DNA of 64,000 nucleotides, taken from NCBI RefSeq assembly GCF_013375535.1, contig NZ_JABXJG010000002.1:310001-374000 (forward strand), read 5' to 3'. This document shows, piece by piece, positions 60,116 to 64,000 of the stretch; position 1 is the first letter of the stretch, and every line of letters starts with the position of its first letter. The notes under the pieces were generated by a model. It ran no database searches. It was not told the DNA's origin and was given only the letters and a program-made list of their open reading frames with translations. The DNA comes from Sphingobium sp. 15-1. Its GTDB lineage: Bacteria > Pseudomonadota > Alphaproteobacteria > Sphingomonadales > Sphingomonadaceae. The translations under genes were made by a program, and so were the position numbers.

Positions 60116-61279
60116 ATGGAAGCTGTAATCGTTGGATGGGGACATTCGAAATTCGGCCGCTTCGACGCGCTCGGCCTGGAGGATCTCATCCATTCGGTCG
60201 CCAGAGAGGCGATGGAATCGGCGGGAATTGAAGGCAAGCATGTCGACGCCGTATGGCTGGGGCATTTCAACTCCGGTCTTGTGCCCGACACATTCTGCTC
60301 GTCCATGGTGCTGAGCGCGGACCCCGGCCTGCGGTTCAAGCCCGCCAATCGCTGCGAAAATGCCTGCGCGACGGGTTCGGCCGCCGTCTATGCCGCCATC
60401 GACGCGATCCGCAGCGGCCGCGTGCGGGTGGCGCTGGTCGTCGGCGCGGAGAAGATGACCCATCAGAGCACCGCCGGGGTCACGCGCGCGCTGGCTGGCG
60501 CCAGCTATCAGAAGGACGAGGCGCATGTCAGCTTTCCGGAAGTGTTCGCCCGCTATGCGCATGCCTATGCCCAACATCATGGCGACCCTGTCGAGGCGAT
60601 GGCGCATATCGCGGTGAAGAACCATGAAAACGCGCTGCGCAACCCCCTTGCCCAGATGCACCGTCCGCTGGCGCTGGACTATTGCCTCGCTCCGTCAGAG
60701 AAGAATCCGATAATCGCGCCGCCGCTCAAGGTCACGGACTGTTCGCTGATCTCGGACGGCGCGGCGGCGCTGATCATCGTGTCCGACGACATGCTGTCCG
60801 ATTTTCCGAAGGCCGCCCGCTTCCGCGCCTGGCAACAGGTCAACGACTATCTGCCGATGGCGGCGAAGAACCCCATCGCCTTCGCCGGGCCCAGCCGGGC
60901 GATCGCGCAGGCCTATCGGCAGGCGGGGGTCACGGTGGACGACATCAGCCTTGCCGAAGTGCATGACTGCTTCACCATTGCCGAGTTGATGATGGTCGAG
61001 GCGCTTGGCCTCACCCAGCCCGGCAAGGCGCGCGAAGCGGTGATCGAAGGGCAGACGCGGCGGGACGGCAAGCTGCCGGTCAATCTTTCCGGCGGGCTGA
61101 AGGCGAAGGGGCATCCGGTGGGCGCGACCGGCGTGTCGATGCTCGTCACGGCGGCGCGGCAGGTGCTGGGCGAAGCGGGCGACATGCAACTGCCCGGCGC
61201 ATCGCTGGCGTTGACCGCCAATATGGGGGGAGACGCGGTCGCCAGCTATGTCTCCATCGTGGAAGCGGTCAAGAACTGA
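60116..61279 (+). CDS. Thiolase-family acetyl-CoA acetyltransferase (SCP-x-like)
   Basis: A 387-aa thiolase. The nucleophile is Cys84 (NACATGSAA); His283 (VHDCF) and His333 (KAKGHPVGATG) complete the site, with Cys285 next to His283. The HDCF and GHPxGATG pattern is that of the SCP-x/thiolase group that cleaves branched or steroid/terpenoid-type 3-oxoacyl-CoAs, not the FadA type. It follows a CoA-transferase pair, so activation and thiolysis are encoded together. Confidence 0.9.
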   Translation: MEAVIVGWGHSKFGRFDALGLEDLIHSVAREAMESAGIEGKHVDAVWLGHFNSGLVPDTFCSSMVLSADPGLRFKPANRCENACATGSAAVYAAIDAIRSGRVRVALVVGAEKMTHQSTAGVTRALAGASYQKDEAHVSFPEVFARYAHAYAQHHGDPVEAMAHIAVKNHENALRNPLAQMHRPLALDYCLAPSEKNPIIAPPLKVTDCSLISDGAAALIIVSDDMLSDFPKAARFRAWQQVNDYLPMAAKNPIAFAGPSRAIAQAYRQAGVTVDDISLAEVHDCFTIAELMMVEALGLTQPGKAREAVIEGQTRRDGKLPVNLSGGLKAKGHPVGATGVSMLVTAARQVLGEAGDMQLPGASLALTANMGGDAVASYVSIVEAVKN

Positions 61280-61291
61280 CGCCGTCCGGGC

Positions 61292-62464
61292 ATGATGACG
61301 AAAGCGATAACCTGCATCGAAGACCTGCGGCTTCTCGCGAAACGGCGCGTGCCGCGCATGTTCTATGACTATGCCGATTCCGGTTCCTGGACCGAAAGCA
61401 CCTACCGGGCGAACAGCCGCGATTTCGAGGCGGTCAAGCTGCGGCAGCGCGTCGCGGTCGACATGACCGATCGCTCGCTCGCGACCACGCTTGCCGGGCA
61501 TGACGCCGCCATGCCGGTGGCGGTCGCGCCGGTGGGCATGCTGGGCATGCAACATCCCGACGGCGAGATACTCGCGGCGCGGGCGGCGGCGAAGGCGGGC
61601 GTGCCCTTCACCCTCTCCACCATGAGCAACTGTTCGATAGAGGATGTCGCCCGGCGGAGCGAGCGGCCCTTCTGGTTCCAGATCTATGTGATGCGCGACC
61701 GGGCGTTCAGCGACCGGTTGATCGACCGGGCGAAGGCGGCAGGCTGCTCGGCGCTGGTGCTGACCCTGGACTTGCAGATTCTGGGGCAGCGCCACAAGGA
61801 TATTCGCAACGGCCTCAGCACGCCGCCCAGGCCGACATTGGCCAACCTGCTCAATCTTGCGGGCAAGCCGCGCTGGTGCTGGAACATGGCGCGCACGCCG
61901 CGCCGATCGTTCGGGAATATTGCAGGCCATGTCGAGGGTGTCGCGAATATGGGTTCCCTGTCCTCCTGGACCGCATCGCAATTTGATCCCCGCCTGAGCT
62001 GGGACGATGTGAAGCGGTTCCAGGACAGGTGGCAGGGCAAGCTGATATTGAAGGGCATCCTCGACCCGGAAGATGCGGACAATGCCGCAAGGACCGGAGC
62101 GGAGGCGATCGTCGTCTCCAACCATGGCGGCAGGCAATTGGATGGCGCGCCTTCGTCGATTTCCGCCCTGCCCGCCATCGTGGACGCCGTGGGGGACAGG
62201 ATCGAGGTGCTGATGGACGGCGGCATCCGGTCCGGACAGGACATCATCAAGGCCATTGCCCTTGGCGCCAGGGGTGTCCTGCTCGGCCGCTCCATCGCCT
62301 ATGGGCTGGGCGCGCTGGGCGAAAAGGGAGTGACGCTCGCGCTCGACATTCTCCGCAAGGAACTGGACACGACCATGGCGCTCTGCGGGCTGCGCGACAT
62401 CAAGGACGTCGACGCGCGCATCCTTGCCGCTTCCCGGCTTCAGCCCGAGTTTGCAAGGCGGTGA
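61292..62464 (+). CDS. FMN-dependent alpha-hydroxy-acid dehydrogenase/oxidase
   Basis: A 390-aa TIM-barrel flavoenzyme (lactate/mandelate dehydrogenase, glycolate oxidase family). It has RVPRMFYDYADSGSWTE, APVGMLGMQHPDGE, Lys254 (LILKGI), the catalytic His278 and Arg281 in SNHGGRQLDGAPSS, and VLMDGGIRSGQDIIKA with GARGVLLGR for the FMN phosphate. It oxidises an L-2-hydroxy acid to a 2-oxo acid. The start may be 61292 or 61295. The MFS gene starts inside its stop (GTGA). Confidence 0.92.
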   Translation: MMTKAITCIEDLRLLAKRRVPRMFYDYADSGSWTESTYRANSRDFEAVKLRQRVAVDMTDRSLATTLAGHDAAMPVAVAPVGMLGMQHPDGEILAARAAAKAGVPFTLSTMSNCSIEDVARRSERPFWFQIYVMRDRAFSDRLIDRAKAAGCSALVLTLDLQILGQRHKDIRNGLSTPPRPTLANLLNLAGKPRWCWNMARTPRRSFGNIAGHVEGVANMGSLSSWTASQFDPRLSWDDVKRFQDRWQGKLILKGILDPEDADNAARTGAEAIVVSNHGGRQLDGAPSSISALPAIVDAVGDRIEVLMDGGIRSGQDIIKAIALGARGVLLGRSIAYGLGALGEKGVTLALDILRKELDTTMALCGLRDIKDVDARILAASRLQPEFARR

Positions 62465-63711
62465 CCGGGACTCGTCCGAAAGGCATTTCAAGGGGTTCGA
62501 TCCATGGCGCCGGACGTCCGGGCGATGCCGCTGCGGCGACGCCCAGCCCTTTCCTGTTCGTCATGGTGGGCGTCAGCATCGCACTGTTCGCATCCAATCT
62601 CTATTATGCGCAGCCGCTGCTCACGACGATCGCCAGCGACCTGAAACTCGCGCCCGGATGGGCGGGCAGCGTCGTCAGCGCCAGCCAGATCGGCTATGGA
62701 TTGGGGCTGTTGATGCTGGCGCCGATGGCCGACGCGGTGGAGAACAAGCGCCTTGTCCTCACATGCTGGCTCTTCACCCTCATCGGCATCGTCGGCATCG
62801 CGACCGCCCGCTCGGCGGCTGCCTTCCTGTTCTTCGCGCTGGTCGTCGGGATCTTTTCCAGCGGGGCGCAGATATTGGTGCCCTATCTTTCGCACCTGAT
62901 CCCCGAAGCCCGCCGGGGGCGCGTCGTCGGCGCGATCATGGCGGGCGTCCTGCTGGCCGTCATGCTCGCCCGGCCGTTCGCCCTCTTCGTGGCTGCCGCG
63001 TTCGGCTGGCGCGCGGTATATTGCTTCTCGGCGCTGGCGATGCTGGGTGTCGGCCTGGGCCTGTGGCGGACGATGCCCGTCAGGAGGCCGGAGCGCATCC
63101 CTTATCACCAAACCTTCCTCTCCCTGCGCAGCCTTTTCGCCAATGAGAGGAAGGTGCGGCGCAGGACCGCATATCAGGCGTTGCTATTTGCCTCTTTCAC
63201 GATGTTCTGGGCGGTGGTCCCCATGGTCCTTGCCGATCTTTTCGCTTTCAGCCAAACGCGGATCGGACTGTTCGCCCTTGTCGGCGCGGGGGGCGTATTG
63301 GCCGCGCCGCTCGCCGGGCGCGTTTCCGACAATGGATCGACAAGGGCGGGAACCGCGACCGCCAGCCTGCTCATCGTCGCGGCGTTCGCCTTGTCGATCC
63401 AGGCGGTGGAGATGCGGATAATGCTGGCGTTGATCGCGGCGGCGGTCGTCATCGACGCGTCGATACAAATGGCGCAGGTGCTGAGCCGCATGGTGGTGCT
63501 GGAGGTCAACTCGCATATCAGGGGCCGCGTCAACGCGGTCTATATGACGATCGTCTATCTGTCCGGAGCGGCTGGCTCCATGCTGGGCGTGTCGCTCTAT
63601 GGCAGCTTCGGCTGGAACGTCGTCGCGGCCCTGGGCGCCATCGCCGGATTATGCGTTCTGACCGGCACGATGAAGGAGAAAGCAGATGCCGACGACCGGC
63701 GCAGCCTGTAG
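62461..63711 (+). CDS. MFS transporter
   Basis: About 416 aa from a GTG that overlaps the preceding stop; no earlier start is compatible with the upstream gene. Twelve membrane spans are evident from FLFVMVGVSIALFASNLYY to VVAALGAIAGLCVLTG. The MFS loop PMADAVENKRLVL and the motif PEARRGRVVGAIMAGVLLAVMLARP place it near the drug/metabolite exporters or importers of the DHA1 group. It may take up a pathway substrate or export an intermediate. Confidence 0.87.
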   Translation: MTGTRPKGISRGSIHGAGRPGDAAAATPSPFLFVMVGVSIALFASNLYYAQPLLTTIASDLKLAPGWAGSVVSASQIGYGLGLLMLAPMADAVENKRLVLTCWLFTLIGIVGIATARSAAAFLFFALVVGIFSSGAQILVPYLSHLIPEARRGRVVGAIMAGVLLAVMLARPFALFVAAAFGWRAVYCFSALAMLGVGLGLWRTMPVRRPERIPYHQTFLSLRSLFANERKVRRRTAYQALLFASFTMFWAVVPMVLADLFAFSQTRIGLFALVGAGGVLAAPLAGRVSDNGSTRAGTATASLLIVAAFALSIQAVEMRIMLALIAAAVVIDASIQMAQVLSRMVVLEVNSHIRGRVNAVYMTIVYLSGAAGSMLGVSLYGSFGWNVVAALGAIAGLCVLTGTMKEKADADDRRSL

Positions 63712-64000
63712 CGAAAACCCCCTTTCCCCGCATGTTCCACTTGTCGACACGCACCATCATTTCTGGGGAGAAGGGCATTTCGGCGCGGCCCGCTTCGGTT
63801 CGTTCCTTCCCGAAGATTTCATCGCCACCGTCAGCGGCAGCGGCCACAGCCTTGCCGCCACCATCTATGTCGATTGCGGCTGGGCCTTCCGCGACAGCGG
63901 GCCGGAGCATCTGCGCTGCGTGGGCGAAACGGATTATGTCGAGGCGGTCGCCAAGGCATTCGCCGCGACGGATGGCCCGGTCGGCCAACTATGCGCGGGC
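63686..64000 (+). CDS. Amidohydrolase-2-family protein, 5' part only
   Basis: The ATG at 63686 lies within the last codons of the MFS gene, and 105 codons are visible before the window ends. LVDTHHHFWGEGHFG is the intact metal-binding HxH motif of the lactonase family. SGHSLAATIYVDCGWAFRDSGPEHLRCVGETDYVEAVAKA aligns with SGHNVIASVATEGLSMYRATGPEELRCVGETEFLNGQAA of the protein at 56374, so the two are paralogs. It probably hydrolyses a lactone in the same pathway. Confidence 0.85.
   Translation, partial: MPTTGAACSENPLSPHVPLVDTHHHFWGEGHFGAARFGSFLPEDFIATVSGSGHSLAATIYVDCGWAFRDSGPEHLRCVGETDYVEAVAKAFAATDGPVGQLCAG

Noticed and set aside
1..64000. tRNA, rRNA, riboswitch or phage attachment features
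   Set aside because: No cloverleaf, rRNA-like or recognisable aptamer sequence was found by reading both strands, and there is no integrase gene. A covariance-model search would be needed to exclude small RNAs.

Overview
The window (about 64% GC) looks like chromosome of a sphingomonad, most likely a Sphingobium-like alphaproteobacterium. This rests on five TonB-dependent receptors, two-component Rieske oxygenases with small SnoaL-like partners, cytochrome P450s, a fused cysNC, and intergenic palindromes of the kind common in that group. No rRNA, tRNA or CRISPR array was seen.

Layout. 1-3.2 kb: sulfate activation (cysD 3' end, cysNC, cysQ). 3.2-4.3 kb: a phospholipid-methyltransferase-like gene and a small unknown gene. 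4.6-17 kb: an aromatic-compound locus. A leftward operon (TonB receptor, SnoaL subunit, Rieske alpha subunit, ~114-aa partner, formamidase-like protein, 75-aa HTH-like protein, intradiol ring-cleavage dioxygenase) faces a rightward operon (second Rieske alpha, second ~122-aa partner, second SnoaL subunit, Rieske ferredoxin), followed by an AraC regulator and a divergent ferredoxin reductase. 17.4-22.1 kb: an envelope glycan/glycolipid operon (deacetylase, two GT4 glycosyltransferases, flippase-like membrane protein, DUF2141 protein, probable small membrane protein). 22.4-27.2 kb: a secreted endonuclease/phosphatase-fold protein and a FecI-FecR-FecA-type regulated receptor. 27.4-31.4 kb: LysR/mmsA and a nucleotidyltransferase-metallophosphoesterase pair. 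31.4-34.6 kb: an iron-type TonB receptor plus PepSY protein with a Fur-like site.

34.8-64 kb is an accessory catabolic island. A five-gene leftward operon (SDR, VOC, two related P450s, SDR) and a rightward receptor-MFS pair flank a TetR gene, and share a 16-bp operator-like motif. Next come a 5'-truncated P450, enoyl-CoA hydratase, 3-hydroxyacyl-CoA dehydrogenase, an IS110-family element, PhyH dioxygenase and SnoaL protein (rightward), then VOC, FAH hydrolase, TonB receptor and P450 (leftward). Last is a tightly coupled rightward operon: ABM monooxygenase, amidohydrolase, aldo/keto reductase, CoA-transferase A/B, thiolase, FMN alpha-hydroxyacid dehydrogenase, MFS transporter and a second amidohydrolase cut by the window edge. 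Together these suggest uptake, hydroxylation, ring/lactone opening, CoA activation and thiolytic cleavage of a hydrophobic, possibly alicyclic or terpenoid-like, substrate. The substrate cannot be read from the sequence.

Four copies of a MITE-like element with inverted termini (about 4.41, 17.15, 40.17 and 50.28 kb) carry different palindromic cargo at the same internal position. Three of them touch gene 3' ends.
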